Below, piece by piece: positions 11,775 through 21,693 of a DNA stretch of 64,000 nucleotides. Each line of letters starts with the position of its first letter. Positions within the stretch are counted from its first letter, which is position 1. The DNA is from Elgaria multicarinata webbii (Eukaryota; Chordata; Lepidosauria; Squamata; Anguidae): the NCBI RefSeq assembly GCF_023053635.1, contig NC_086175.1, forward strand, positions 122,896,740-122,960,739, given 5' to 3'. The translations under genes were made by a program, and so were the position numbers. The notes below the pieces were generated by a model, which was not told the origin of the DNA, ran no database searches, and saw only the letters and a program-made list of their open reading frames with translations.

Positions 11775-12400
11775 TCACACTTGAGTCTGGTGGTGGGTCT
11801 CCACAAACGGAATGTGAATGTGATGGTGATCCAGGTGGAGCTCTTCGATGCTTTCGTAGTCACTCATAGCCACCTCAGAGTCATCAAAGCCACAGCCTGC
11901 CGAAATGTCAGACGAGGATGCGTCCAAGGAATTGTGTAAGGATAAGGGCTTCTTGACCGCGCTAATGTTTTCTGCATTTGGTCCTGGGCCAACACCAAAA
12001 GTACTAAATTCATTCCCAGTCTGAGATCCACCATTGTCCATCTCGTTGGGGAACTGATGCGGAGGGAGGTATTGGCTTGGGTGGAACTGTGGCCGTCGCC
12101 GGCAATCCGGGCTAAGTGTGCTGGTCATAGACACTGGTTGGGATGGGGGGAGGGCTTCGTACTGGTCTGGATAGTCTCCTGGGAGGGGAGGTGGCAACTG
12201 GTCCTGGTTTAAAAACTCCTCGTCGTGGGGCGGAGGGTAGTCACTGTCAATATCATAACCGCCAAGGTAGTAATCTGTTTCCAGCTCTCTCGTGCTCCCG
12301 TGATGTACTGAACCGCCATCTGTCGTCTCGTAATTGGGCACCTCCTCAATGTCTGATAAGCGAGCGCTAGGCATCCAATCAGAAGTGTCCCAGTGGTAAG
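11775..12400 (-). CDS. FAT3: FAT3 terminal coding exon with stop codon
   Basis: This 626-nt exon encodes the distal cytoplasmic tail from [20 protein letters not shown] to a TGA at 11775-11777. It contains the diagnostic FAT3 segments [20 protein letters not shown], the proline-rich [20 protein letters not shown], and [15 protein letters not shown]. The protein ends HQTQV, a class I PDZ-ligand pattern (Thr at -2, Val at 0). The acceptor is TTCTGCAG in phase 1. An ORF reaching back to 12536 exists but runs through the acceptor into the intron. The tail shows an extra His-rich stretch (DHHHIHIPF) compared with the mammalian sequence I remember. FAT1 ends differently (QQHTEV). Confidence 0.97.
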
Positions 12401-13090
12401 CTGCAGAAGGAAACACACCCAGAGTGATTAAGGAGGAGCTCGCCTCTTCGCAGAAATGAAATTTATGGCATGCACCTGGTATGAAGCAAATCCCTTGGGG
12501 CAGCGTAATGAAGCTGTGTGTGCAAATAACTAGCATGCATCACAGTGGTTTGTTTGTCTGTTTGTAAACACTGGCCAACCATGCTTTGGCCGGAGCAGAG
12601 AGAAGCAATCTCAGGTCACACAACAACCACCAACGCAACGTAGGCATTTTAAAGTAAAGAAAGTAAGAGGCCGAGAAATAAAAAAAAATGCTAAGACTCT
12701 AATGTAACGTTCAGCTCATGGAAGTGAAAGTCCATCAATCAGTTAGAAAAATGCATAAATATATACATTAATAAAAGTCAGCATGCTCTCGCTGATGCAT
12801 TCATTTCCAAGATCTTGGTCTGGGGAGGAAAAATAAAGTTACACAGGCACACAAAATAACAGGCTGAGACGAAGAAGAACCAGCAAAGCCCTGAAATTAA
12901 AAGAAAGGAAATGTTTTTCCCCCCCCCAGACAACCAAAATGCATACTGTAACATGCTTAAACATGCAGAATGTGGGCTCAGCATGATCCAAAAGGTGGAA
13001 GCCAAACTAAGCTTATTAGTAACATGTTACAAAAAGAAAAGTCCTTGGGATCGCCCAACTCCCACCCTTTGCAGCAGGTAAATAGATCAC
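12401..13090. other. FAT3: Short FAT3 intron before the terminal exon
   Basis: This intron between the 36-nt optional exon and the terminal exon contains no recognised repeat. It holds several T-rich tracts on the minus strand, near 12670-12690 and 12900-12927. Repeat-free DNA beside a microexon is a plausible place for splicing regulatory sites, but I see none I can name. Confidence 0.5.
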
Positions 13091-13126
13091 CTCTGTTGTA
13101 GTTCTGTCCTTCATCCATACCAGACA
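13091..13126 (-). CDS. FAT3: FAT3 optional microexon (36 nt, 12 residues)
   Basis: A 36-nt exon between a TTTAACAG acceptor and a GTGATC donor encodes V-SGMDEGQNYNR in phase 1/1. Joined upstream to either DDN or DTIENE and downstream to AYHWDTSDW, it keeps the reading frame. The core GQNYNR is the one I recall from long mammalian FAT3 isoforms. It lies only 690 nt upstream of the terminal exon. Small size and symmetry suggest a regulated, probably neural, microexon; tissue specificity is inference. Confidence 0.88.
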
Positions 13127-13849
13127 CTGTTAAATACAAAGTGGGGGGAAAAAAGCAACACTGGAAACTCTCAAGTCTGCAACGTAGCACAGTGAAACAG
13201 AGACTTTGCAGAAAATCTTAACCGTATGCTATATGCTTCTAAAACACATCTGACTTAAAGTATTATTATGACTACTTTTTAAGCAATGCTTCAGGTTAAG
13301 GTTAAAAAATTAATCTGCTTTTCCTAATCTGACTTTCACAGACACAAACGGAAGCATCACTTTACACCGATTGGTGGGATGTATTACTTTAATGATCCGA
13401 ATTGAACATGCAAAACTGACTCAAGCACATAGGTTTAACACGAAAACGGCTATACATGGCGCGTGTGGCTTTTTTGTGGCTTGGTTTTAAATTGCGACGT
13501 ATGATTTAATTCTCGCTTGTTCACTGTGAAACAGAAAAAATAAGGATCTACCATTCTCAGGGCCGGTTCAAACAAATCTGGGCCCATGTACGCTCAGATA
13601 CCACGGTGAGGGGCACGGTATAACAACCTGAACAGAACAGAATAGAAAGGCAGTCAATTGGGCCACTAGAAGCAAACACCACAGAGTCCACTCCTAGCCA
13701 GACTTATAACTTCCTATGCAGTGAACGGGAGGCCCACCTAGGTCAGAAAAACAACAACATCCGTCTGGGTCTGTCTTCCGCGTCTGTCTTCCATAGGAAG
13801 ATGCCTTACCCCAAGTCAAACCACTGACCTATCTAAGTATTGTCTAGTC

Positions 13850-14185
13850 TCCCCCAACTTGGTGCCCTCCAGATGTTTGGGATCACAGCTCCCATCCTGT
13901 ACTTATTTGTTGCATTTATGTCTTGCCTTTTCCTCCAAGGAACCCAAGGCAGCTTACGTGGTCCTCCTCCTCTCTGTTTGATCCTCACAACAACCCTGTG
14001 AGGTAGGTGAGGCTGATTGGCCCAGCGTCACCCAGTGAGCTTCATGGCCGAGCGGGGGACTTGGACCTCCACCCCAGTCCCAAACTCTAACAACTACACC
14101 ACACTGGCTCCTCTCTCACCTCTGGCCATGCTGGCAGGGACTGATGGGAGTTGTAGTCCAAAACACGGGGAGGGCATCAGATTTT
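13850..14185. mobile_element. Palindromic MITE (CCTCCAGATGTTT family) split by a SINE
   Basis: The left half (CCAACTTGGTGCCCTCCAGA, TGTTTGGGATCACAGCTCCC) is mirrored by the right half (GATGGGAGTTGTAGTCCAAA). A minus-strand tRNA-derived SINE at about 13903-14115 lies between them. Uninterrupted copies occur at 16440, 40167 and 60834. Confidence 0.65.
13903..14115 (-). mobile_element. tRNA-derived SINE (CTCAGCCATGGAAGC family)
   Basis: Read on the minus strand it has the tRNA-like head GAGCCAGTGTGGTGTAGT, the body CTCACAGGGTTGTTGTGAGG, and the tail CAAGGAAAAGGCAAGACATA followed by A/T-rich sequence. It is inserted in a palindromic MITE. Confidence 0.8.
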
Positions 14186-14204
14186 GGAAGTTGGTCTATG
14201 CTTA

Positions 14205-14335
14205 CTGAGAGCAGCTCTCCAGCGTTTCAGACAGGATGTTTGGCCAGCCCTACCTGGAGATGGCAGGGATTGACCCTGGGACCTTGCACAGGCAGGCAGG
14301 TGCTCAACCACTGCGTTATGTAGATTGTTCTGCAA
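14205..14335 (-). mobile_element. tRNA-Ala-derived SINE fragment
   Basis: On the minus strand the box-B region reads GGTCCCAGGGTCAATCCCTG followed by CCATCTCCAGGTAGGGCTGG. It is related to the fuller copy at 25803-25975. The head is degraded (GGTTGAGCACCTGCCTGCC). Confidence 0.6.
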
Positions 14336-14794
14336 GGGGTGGGGACATGACTGTCTCCTAATGTCCACCCGTCAAGCTGGTATTAAATGGAAAAGAGCCA
14401 CTAACAAAAGTTAGCAGTCCTAGTTGAGAAAAAGAGACTTCTGAATAGGATCCAATAGGATCTTATATTTGAGGATATATGGCCTGTCTATTTTCAAACT
14501 CGGAGGGCTAGAAGGTTGGTTTCTTTTGCTGTAGCTGTTGGTTTTTTTTTTAAAAAAAGGTAAAAACCAGCGGTTGAGAATACAACTTTCTGATAAGGCT
14601 TTCTCAATGAGATGCTAATCCTAGGCTTGCTCGTGGCAGGCTGGTGAAGCATGAGAAATTGGAGCAATGTAAACTGCTGGCAGCCTTTCAGTAGCTAGCA
14701 TCTTCTGATTTGTTTGGACTATGGGCCTTGCAATTAGTAGTCTGATTGACCCATTTGGCCATCAGATTTGGCTTTAATGTAAGGGCAGAACTGG

Positions 14795-15018
14795 AACATG
14801 CCCAATGGCTGGTAGTCGTGATGGCTATACGCTACCTCCAGTATCAGAGGCGGTATACCTATGTATAGCAGTTGCTGGGGAACGTGGGCAGGAGGGCATT
14901 GTTGCACTCAGATCCTCCTTGTGGTTTTCCCGTGGCCAGCTAGTTGGGCACAGTGTGAACAGAATGCTGGACTGGATGGACTCTTGGTCTGATCCAGCAG
15001 GGCGATGTTCTTAAATCG
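14795..15018 (+). mobile_element. CR1 LINE 3' end
   Basis: It matches the 3' end of the copy at 645-1196: AATGGCTGGTAGTCGTGATG through TGAACAGAATGCTGGACTGG and GGTCTGATCCAGCAGGGC, finishing at ATGTTCTTA. It is heavily 5'-truncated. Confidence 0.8.
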
Positions 15019-15313
15019 CTCCAGCCCATTTTGCGGAGGATTTCATTTGGGGTGGAATTTGGGGATCATTCTTAAGCTCTCCAGGTAGGCTTCAGTTGCG
15101 CAAGACCTTGCCCAGTGCAGGAGCTTTAGTCTTGTTGTTGCAGTTCCCTGACTTGTTATACCAGGGCTCCATCCTGGATCTTTAGGCTCTCAGGGAGAAC
15201 ACTGAAACACACAACACTGCAACCGTGTCGCCCCCTTTACTTCCTAGAGCAGCCCATGGGATTGGGCTGTGTGTTCATGCTGTCCTGCCTTGCACTGTTT
15301 TCCTTCGGCAGCT

Positions 15314-15705
15314 AGGGATGCCCGTCACTGGGAAATCCAGTTCTTTTTTTTGGCTTGATGGAATTCTACAACACGTGTGAGTTGCTTTCTAACTGTGAGC
15401 CGAAATCCAGGAAGTCTTTATGAGCATTTTTTTTTAAAAAAAAATTGCAATTTGCAAAAAAATTATGCCCAAATTTGTGCAAGCTATGGCTGGATTTGTG
15501 CAAGGTATGCAAATTTGGCCCTAATTTGCGCAAATTTGGTTTTAATGTGCAGAAATTGCAGAACTCTGGAAAAAAATGTGCAAAATTCCTGGAAAATCTG
15601 CAAACTGGCCCGACTTGCTGCAGATGAAGTTGGGTACCATGACAGGGACCACAACGAAGTCCAGGGCCCAAGCCTAGGAAACCTCATCAAACTCCACCCT
15701 CTACG
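15314..15705. repeat. TAGGGATG-family element with TTTGCRCAAATT array
   Basis: It starts TAGGGATGCCCGTCACTGGG. A core at about 15445-15605 repeats TTTG and CAAAT half-sites (AATTTGTGCAAGC, ATGCAAATTTGG, AATTTGCGCAAATTTGG). It ends in a GC-rich part with CTGGCCCGACTTGCTGCAG. The same layout recurs at 47140 and, inverted, at 53985-54338. Confidence 0.55.
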
Positions 15706-16315
15706 ACATTTCTACTTGGTACGCTCCCTTTCTTGTGGGAGTGAAGGGGGATGCATGGAAACTAGGCTAGCAATCTAAGTAGCAGAAGGACCAGTGGTTG
15801 CAGCACAGGCAGCACTGTCTGAACCGGCCCTGACTATTCCAAAAAAGAAAAGAAAAAGAGAACGGTCTCAAAGCATTTGTACTGACCAGACAGGAAGTCC
15901 TTCTCTGTGTCACTGGCCCATACCCCACTAACTGTGGTTATACTGCAAGACATAGTGCACAGTTCTTTACACAATGCAGCAGAATCTCATTAACTTTCCA
16001 GCTGGCCTAGCCCTCAGTTCAAAATGGCTGTAAGGATCCTGCAAGTGAGGTCCTCTTGCATATCTTCAAGCTGTACTTGAATGCATCATAGGAGATTTCA
16101 CATCAGGCTCAAGAGCCGTGGCCACAACTGAAGTCGAGCTGAAATTAATTTTGGGGTAGTAGTTTTCAAACAAGGGTGTGCATGTTAAATTTACAGCCTC
16201 ATTTGATTTCTTCTTCTTCAACATTTCTAATTAAGGGTGTGGTTGGATTTTGAGATTTTAGAAGATGCAAAGGCTTTGCTCCAGAGAAAGTTATTCGCAC
16301 CCAGGCTTCATCCAA

Positions 16316-16398
16316 ATCAATGATTCCTGCATTGAGCACGGGGTTGGACTTGATGGCCTTATAGGCCCCTTCCAACTCTACTATTTTATGATTCTAAT
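16316..16398 (+). mobile_element. CR1 LINE 3' end fragment
   Basis: GATTCCTGCATTGAGCACGG through CCCCTTCCAACTCTACTATT and TTATGATTCTA is the CR1 3' end with its ATTCTATG-type terminal repeat. Only about 80 bp remain. Confidence 0.8.
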
Positions 16399-16439
16399 TG
16401 CTTTATACCAAGTGTGATCAAGTGATACTCTGCCTGGCA

Positions 16440-16562
16440 TTCCCAACCTGGGGCTCCTCCAGATGTTTTTGACTACAAATCCCATCTTCCTGACCATTGA
16501 CCATGCTGGCTGGGGTTGATGGGAGTTGTAGATCAAACTTTGGGAGGGACCCAGATTGGGAA
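16440..16562. mobile_element. Palindromic MITE (CCTCCAGATGTTT family)
   Basis: TTCCCAACCTGGGGCTCCTC and TGACTACAAATCCCATC are mirrored by GATGGGAGTTGTAGATCAAA and CCCAGATTGGGAA. It has no coding capacity. Confidence 0.7.
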
Positions 16563-17214
16563 AAGGACTTCCCTAGCCTTGCTATCCGAGACAATTTAAT
16601 TGGGAAATGGGTGGGAATTGAACCCGGGGCCTTCCTCAGACCTGGTGAAAGTGGCAGAAGTCCATGATGTAATGTCCCATGGATCTGACCCTTTGAACTG
16701 GCGTGATGGCCACTAGAAAGATAATTTTTTAGACAGAAGAATCATAAAGCGGTGGAGCCATTAATTAAAAGTGGATAAAATGGCATGGTAGCAGAAAATC
16801 CAAATGGAAAGAAGCAGCTCCTTTTAAGGCTGCTTCTACAGATGCGTTTTGGAGATTCGTCTTAACGGGATTTGCTAGGCTAAAGGTCAGTATGATGGCA
16901 TTAGCAAAGCAGGAAGTACTTCCTAGCTGGTGTAGTGACTAGTCTATACCAGCTCTTAATACCACTTACTGAAAGATTAGTGCGTTACAATTCACAAAAT
17001 GTGGAAGTGGTTTTGGACCAGAGGATCTGAATTTGGAGAAAACAGAGAGCATCCTCCGGTCCTAGCTCAAATTGCACTGCTGGAGCAATTGCAGAGGGCG
17101 GCCTCAGGCAGACCAATGTTTCTCAGCCTCTGCCAGGAATATAGGAATGATAGTAAGACTGACTTATTTTATAGGATTATTCGTAAGGATTATTGATACA
17201 ATGTCTTTCACAAA

Positions 17215-17800
17215 GGCCGTTTCTAAACCAGTCTAAAAATCTGGGCTGGTCGCAGCCAAGTCCCTGTGCGTTTGAATGACGCACAGGGACTCCCAGGAGG
17301 AAGGAAGGATGAGAATGGGTTTTCCCAGGGAGAAGTACTCCTTGGGAAAACCCGATTCCGCCCGCGGTCTCAGGATCGTCCTGAGATAGCGGGATGTGTG
17401 GCCGCCTGTCCTGGCTTCTTCCCTCCTCTCCGTGAGTAGCGGGGATCAATAGATGGAAGGAACCGGGCTGGGAGAAATCAGGGATGAGTGGGATCAGGGA
17501 TTTTTCTTTTTTAGGGTTAGGGCAAAAGTAAGTGGAAAAAACAAAGAAACAAAAAACCCTGCTCCCACCCACCCCATGTCCATGGACTCCTTCCGTCTGC
17601 TGACCCCCGCTACTTGTGGGGAGGAGGGAAGAAGCCGGGATGGGTGCCCATGGGTAAAACCGAGATATTAGCGGTCCCAGAAATCCCGGGGAAATGGAGG
17701 GATGGTCCCTACCTGCTCCCGGGATCCCCTGTGCATCATCTGGACGCACAGGGACGATCCCTGGATGATCCTGGGGAAAAAGGCAGGTGTAGAAAGGGCC
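17215..17800. mobile_element. PIF/Harbinger-like non-autonomous element
   Basis: The ends GGCCGTTTCTAAACCAG and AGGTGTAGAAAGGGCC are imperfect inverted repeats. Inside are the family palindromes GTCCCTGTGCGT...ACGCACAGGGAC and CCGGGATCCCCTGTGCATCA, CGGTCTCAGGATCGTCCTGA, and a purine-rich middle. A 254-codon minus-strand frame over it has no recognisable motif. Confidence 0.65.
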
Positions 17801-18087
17801 ATTGAGTGCTGGGTGTGGTGGCGAACCAATCAACCCCTTGTGGGTCAGAATTGACCATAGGCTGAAATCATAAAAATGAATGTGATCTCTTACCCGGTGC
17901 TTGGCTTTTTTGCATGCGTGTGTCCACCACCCCCCTTTCAAGATCTTGCTTATTTGTAAAACAAAGTTGTTCGCTGAAGCCTGGCTAGTCAGTGCGAGTT
18001 AATGAGGTTCCACTGCATCCTTTCACATAGACGAACAAGAAGACAATAGGCGGGAACGCAGGAGAAATAATTGAAAAGATTAAATAC

Positions 18088-18147
18088 CTTCATTTTCTAT
18101 AGTGTCAACTACATTGTTGACAAGCTGTATGACAGTCACTATGGACG
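18088..18147 (-). CDS. FAT3: FAT3 optional exon (60 nt, 20 residues)
   Basis: This short exon is bounded by a CCCACAAG acceptor and a GTATTT donor, and encodes (A)SIVTVIQLVNNVVDTIENE. Its phase is 1 at both ends, so including or skipping it keeps the frame. The segment matches an insert I remember from longer mammalian FAT3 isoforms between DDN and the VS.MD.GQNYNR piece. It is hydrophobic and beta-branched, unlike the rest of the tail, and may form a helix or strand protein-binding site. Regulated inclusion is inferred from exon size, symmetry and family knowledge. Confidence 0.88.
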
Positions 18148-18780
18148 CTTGTGGGAGAAGCAGAGCAGAAATAAAGGGAAGGACAGCTTCATGTTAGTAT
18201 TTATAAACACACAGCTTTGTAAGGTTACCAATATTAAATTTCCACAGACAGATTCGCTGAGCGGGGTGGGGGGGTGTATTGGGGGTGGGTGGAGGGATGG
18301 CTGTGGCATTAATGAATTATGCAGTGGCTTGAAGGACATTTCAATTTCAGATAATCCCATTCATTTTTCCCCCCGCAACAGAAAAGCAAATGGGGATACA
18401 TTCAAAAGCAGCACTTTCAGAAAGCTCATATGCGGTGATGAATATCAGTTCATAAATTCAGCCCGGATTGTCCGGCAGATTCAATTAACCAGGACAGTAT
18501 CGTGCCTACCTGACACTAATCTCTAATTAATCCTTGCTTAAAGGCCTCTGGAGGCACCCTACTATCCTCCAAGAGGCCATTATCTTTTAAGCAATCATAA
18601 AAATACGAGGTGGTTTGAAAGACTTCTTGGCTTAAATCTTTTTTCCAATAGGAACGCTTTTACTTATTATGCCTGGCTTGCAGGACAAAGTCCTTTTGGG
18701 GGAAAGACTGCATTCAGCAGTCTTAATTAGAAGACCATCAACAAATAGCTTTCATTAAAAGACTGTCATAGTTTTTAGAA
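18148..18780. other. Repeat-free intronic DNA, candidate conserved element
   Basis: Apart from a G-rich run at 18261-18297, the stretch is AT-rich, has no recognised repeat and contains homeodomain-like TCTAATTAATCC at 18523. It lies directly upstream of the 60-nt optional exon on the transcribed strand. Conservation is not visible from one sequence. Confidence 0.35.
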
Positions 18781-18929
18781 TCCCATAGATCAGAGATGGC
18801 CAGCCTTTCAACATTTGGTTCAACAGATATTTATTAGCTGTGTCAAAGAGGGAGTTTCATTTCAGGAGCAACCAGGACTAGACAGCCGGTGGACCACTGA
18901 TCTGTGTCATATATGAACATACTTTATAC

Positions 18930-19075
18930 TTGGACCACTGGTTCATCTAGCCCAGTATTGTCTATTCCAGACAGCAGTGACACTCTAGGGTCACAGGCAA
19001 AAGTCTTCTTTAACTGGATATTGAACACAGGACTTCCTGCAAACAAAACATGTGCTCTACCATTGCGCTGCCGCC
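18930..19075 (-). mobile_element. Degraded tRNA-Ala-derived SINE
   Basis: On the minus strand the sequence reads GGTAGAGCACATGTTTTGTT, then a decayed box B, and ends CCAGTGGTCCAAGTATAAAG. It matches the order of the copy at 25803-25975 but with many changes. Confidence 0.5.
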
Positions 19076-19989
19076 CCACTATGTTCTTCTGGTCCTTGTG
19101 GTGAGTCACTGGCGGTTGCACAAAGGATGCTGGAAGTAGTGAATGGGGAGCTCCTCGGGGCCTGGCCGAGTGCTCGGTGTTGTACGTGTCCAGGGTTCTG
19201 GAAAGTGCACGATTCTCACGGCGCGCCATTACCGCAGCGGGGTGGGTGGGGAAAGGACAAAGGGTGCGCGCAGGTCGAAGAGGAGGACAGTCCTGCCCAG
19301 ACCTGCGCCCTCTTTGACGGTACAGGAACCATGGGGCGAAAATCCACTGGACGCATTCGCCAGGGCCCAGGAGGGCCAGATGTGGGGAGTCTGGTGAGCT
19401 TGTGGGGCCCGGTGGATTTTTGCCCCATCCCTAGCTGAAAGTGTTACCCTCCCAGATCCAGCATAGCTCCACCACCCCTGCAGCCCATTAGTCCCCCAAC
19501 TAGCCTGGCTATAAATGGTTCCAGGCCAGGCCTAGGTCTTTTCCTGGGCAACAGCTAGACTCTAGTCTTGTCTGTAAGCCTCTGCAGGTGCCTTCCAAGC
19601 CCTGCCTATTGCATCATCCCCTGATTTCTTTCTCAGCTCTGCCTAGGTCAAGGGTGAATAGCTTTTTTGGCCCCATGGGCCACATCAGGTGTCTACTGGG
19701 GTGTGGGGCTGCACATGTAGGCATGTATGCAACTACTCACACACACCATACACCACTCACACACATTCTCAAACCATTCACACACCATATACGCGTCACT
19801 CATACTCATACTGTCCTTCTCTCCCCTACTGATACTTCTGTGAAAATGTCCCAGCCCACATATCCACACAATATCCTGTTAAATGCAGGTTTGGGAACAC
19901 TGCATAGTTTCACCCAGAAGAGAACATGTCCAATGTTGCATTGATTGGCTGGCTTATTTTTGAATTGCATCTCTGACATAAAAGTGATT
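19076..19989. other. Intronic DNA with CA-rich stretch
   Basis: A GC-rich part (19100-19440) ends in GCCCCATCCCTAG and may be a TAGGGATG-family fragment. A CAC/ACT-rich low-complexity stretch lies at 19735-19810. No gene is visible. Confidence 0.35.
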
Positions 19990-20167
19990 GGGTTGGATCC
20001 AAGCTCAAGTCATGCTTAGAGTAGACCCATTGAAATCAATGGAACTTAAATTATTCATTGGCTAACTTAATTCCCATTGGTTTCAATGGGTTTGCTCTAA
20101 TGACTAAGTTCAGTCCCACAGATTTCAATCGGTCTACTCCAAGTATGATTCAGTCTGGATCCAACCC
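19990..20167. mobile_element. Palindromic MITE with GGGTTGGATCCAA ends
   Basis: GGGTTGGATCCAAGCTCAAG and TTCAGTCTGGATCCAACCC are inverted ends. Internal arms around TAGAGTAGACCCATTGAAAT and ATTTCAATCGGTCTACTCC also pair. ATT flanks both sides, a possible 3-bp target duplication. Confidence 0.65.
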
Positions 20168-20591
20168 ATTATATGAACTTCAAAGAAACGAATCTCCAAG
20201 TGCACTCTTGGTATCGATTTTCAGATCATTCTCCTAGAGAATTTAATTTGAAAGACTTTTAAGTATCCTCCCTCATGGTGACTATTTTGTAAAAAAAAAG
20301 TTAGTAGTCCATTAATAAAAGAACTGCAGTCTTCACTCAACGAAGTGTGGATAGGACAGGTGTGGGGTGTTCTTTGAGACATCACCTTTGATTTAGCAGA
20401 TAGCTGTCAACAATAAATGATAATACTGTTCCCACCTTCCCAACAAAACAGCTCTGGAGCTATTCAATGTTAAAGTTGTCTGTCCCACAGTAAAGCCTTC
20501 CAGAACACCAGTATATCGTACGCTCTTAGTGATAAACGAGATCAAAATTGTTGCTGCAGAATTATCAGGAATAAGATAGCTGTAGTCTTAC

Positions 20592-20705
20592 CATTATCAT
20601 CACCCGAGTCCGACTGGTAAGAGCTGAGGGACTGCACTTCAGAGTTGCTGCCTTTATTGCTTCCTGAAAAACAGGTCACTTCTTCCACATCGTCAACTCC
20701 TTTGC
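20592..20705 (-). CDS. FAT3: FAT3 exon: cytoplasmic segment
   Basis: A 114-nt exon encodes [20 protein letters not shown] and [17 protein letters not shown], an acidic, Ser-rich cytoplasmic segment. Two acceptor AGs are possible six bases apart. The upstream one (GTGTATAG) gives TES-KGVDD, which fits the family better than the alternative, which would lose two residues. The donor is GTAAGA. The exon ends in phase 1, so it can join the terminal exon directly ([12 protein letters not shown]) or accept the two optional phase-1 exons downstream. Confidence 0.94.
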
Positions 20706-21020
20706 CTATACACACACGTAAAAGAAAAGGAAATGGGTACAGTGGATCCACAGATGTCTGTTTTAAATCCCACGACATGCTGTGGACAGATTCTCTTTTA
20801 TTTGGCTGGAATGGTAATTTACTGAACCAGGAACCAAACTGGGAACCAACTGTCTACCAAGGCTAACAATCCTTAGGCAAACCATTTAAGCTATTGAGAT
20901 AAAAACCACGTCTGTTTTTTTTTTTAATGTTGGTATGTGATAGGGATGGCGTGAATGCTCAGCTGGGTCTGGGAGTCCGGCACGTTCCCCCATGCCCAGC
21001 CACACGGATCCTGCTCACCA

Positions 21021-21070
<50 letters not shown>

Positions 21071-21250
21071 TATATAGCACCATCAATGTACATGGTGCTG
21101 TACAGAGTAAAACAGTAAATAGCAAGACCCTGCCGCATAGGCTTACATTCTAATAAAATCATAATAAAACAATAAGGAGGGGAAGAGAATGCAAACAGGC
21201 ACAGGGTAGGGTAAACAGGCACTGGGTAGGGTAAAACTAACAGTATAAAG
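21021..21250 (-). mobile_element. L2-clade LINE 3' end with ATT tail
   Basis: An ATT repeat (21025-21069) is followed by TATATAGCACCATCAATGTA, CATGGTGCTGTACAGAGTAA and ACCCTGCCGCATAGGCTTAC. This is the reverse complement of the 3' end of the L2-like copy at 27146-27990. Confidence 0.8.
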
Positions 21251-21504
21251 TCAGAACAAAATCATTTGCATCTGTGGTTTTCATTTCCATGCACACTCTG
21301 ATACGGGCCATTTGTCCTCTTTGATTTTTGAGTATTTGCACCGTATCAGTCTATGCACCATTCAACACAAGAAATCAATCTTGATTTTAATGGACATATT
21401 TTTGGTTTCATGGGACGGATACCTGTCCAAGTCTTCAGAATGACGTGGACACAAATATATACAAATAAATACTTTAGGACACGTGTCCTTGGATCAGTCA
21501 CAAC

Positions 21505-21605
21505 CAATCAGCCTAACCTAACACACTGGGTTGTTGCACAGATAAAATGGGAAGGAAAACTGAATACCACCTTGAAGGTGGTACTCAGTTGGTGGGATAT
21601 ACTGT
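21505..21605 (+). mobile_element. tRNA-derived SINE, 3' part
   Basis: It matches the 3' half of the SINE at 28468-28722: CAGCCTAACCTAACACACTG, GGTTGTTGCACAGATAAAAT, then a GTGGGATATACTG tail. TGGGATATACTGTGAAGGTGGACAGAAGG is followed by a second TGGGATATACTGTGAAG, a short local duplication. Confidence 0.55.
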
Positions 21606-21693
21606 GAAGGTGGACAGAAGGTGGGATATACTGTGAAGAAAATGTGTAAAGAATCAAGAAAGCAACCCCATTGCTTTTGCCTCAACGACTCAC

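Larger units (their letters stand above)
13562..15833. mobile_element. Composite bounded by hAT-like inverted ends
   Basis: The left end CAGGGCCGGTTCAAACA and the right end, TGTCTGAACCGGCCCTG, are inverted repeats 2.27 kb apart. CAGGGCCGG-type ends are typical of hAT elements. The flanks ACCATTCT and ACTATTCC agree at 6 of 8 positions. The interior is filled with later insertions (a palindromic MITE holding a SINE, a second SINE, a CR1 end, a TAGGGATG element). The two ends could also belong to separate copies. Confidence 0.4.

Noticed and set aside
11775-12536. Longer start for the terminal FAT3 exon (Met at 12536)
   Set aside because: The part above 12400 is intronic: a TTCTGCAG acceptor precedes AYHWDTSDW, and the phase fits the upstream exon.
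17177-17941. 254-codon minus-strand open frame
   Set aside because: It lies over a GC-rich Harbinger-like element and its flanks. The translation is Pro/Ser/His-rich with no domain, and other copies of the element do not keep the frame.
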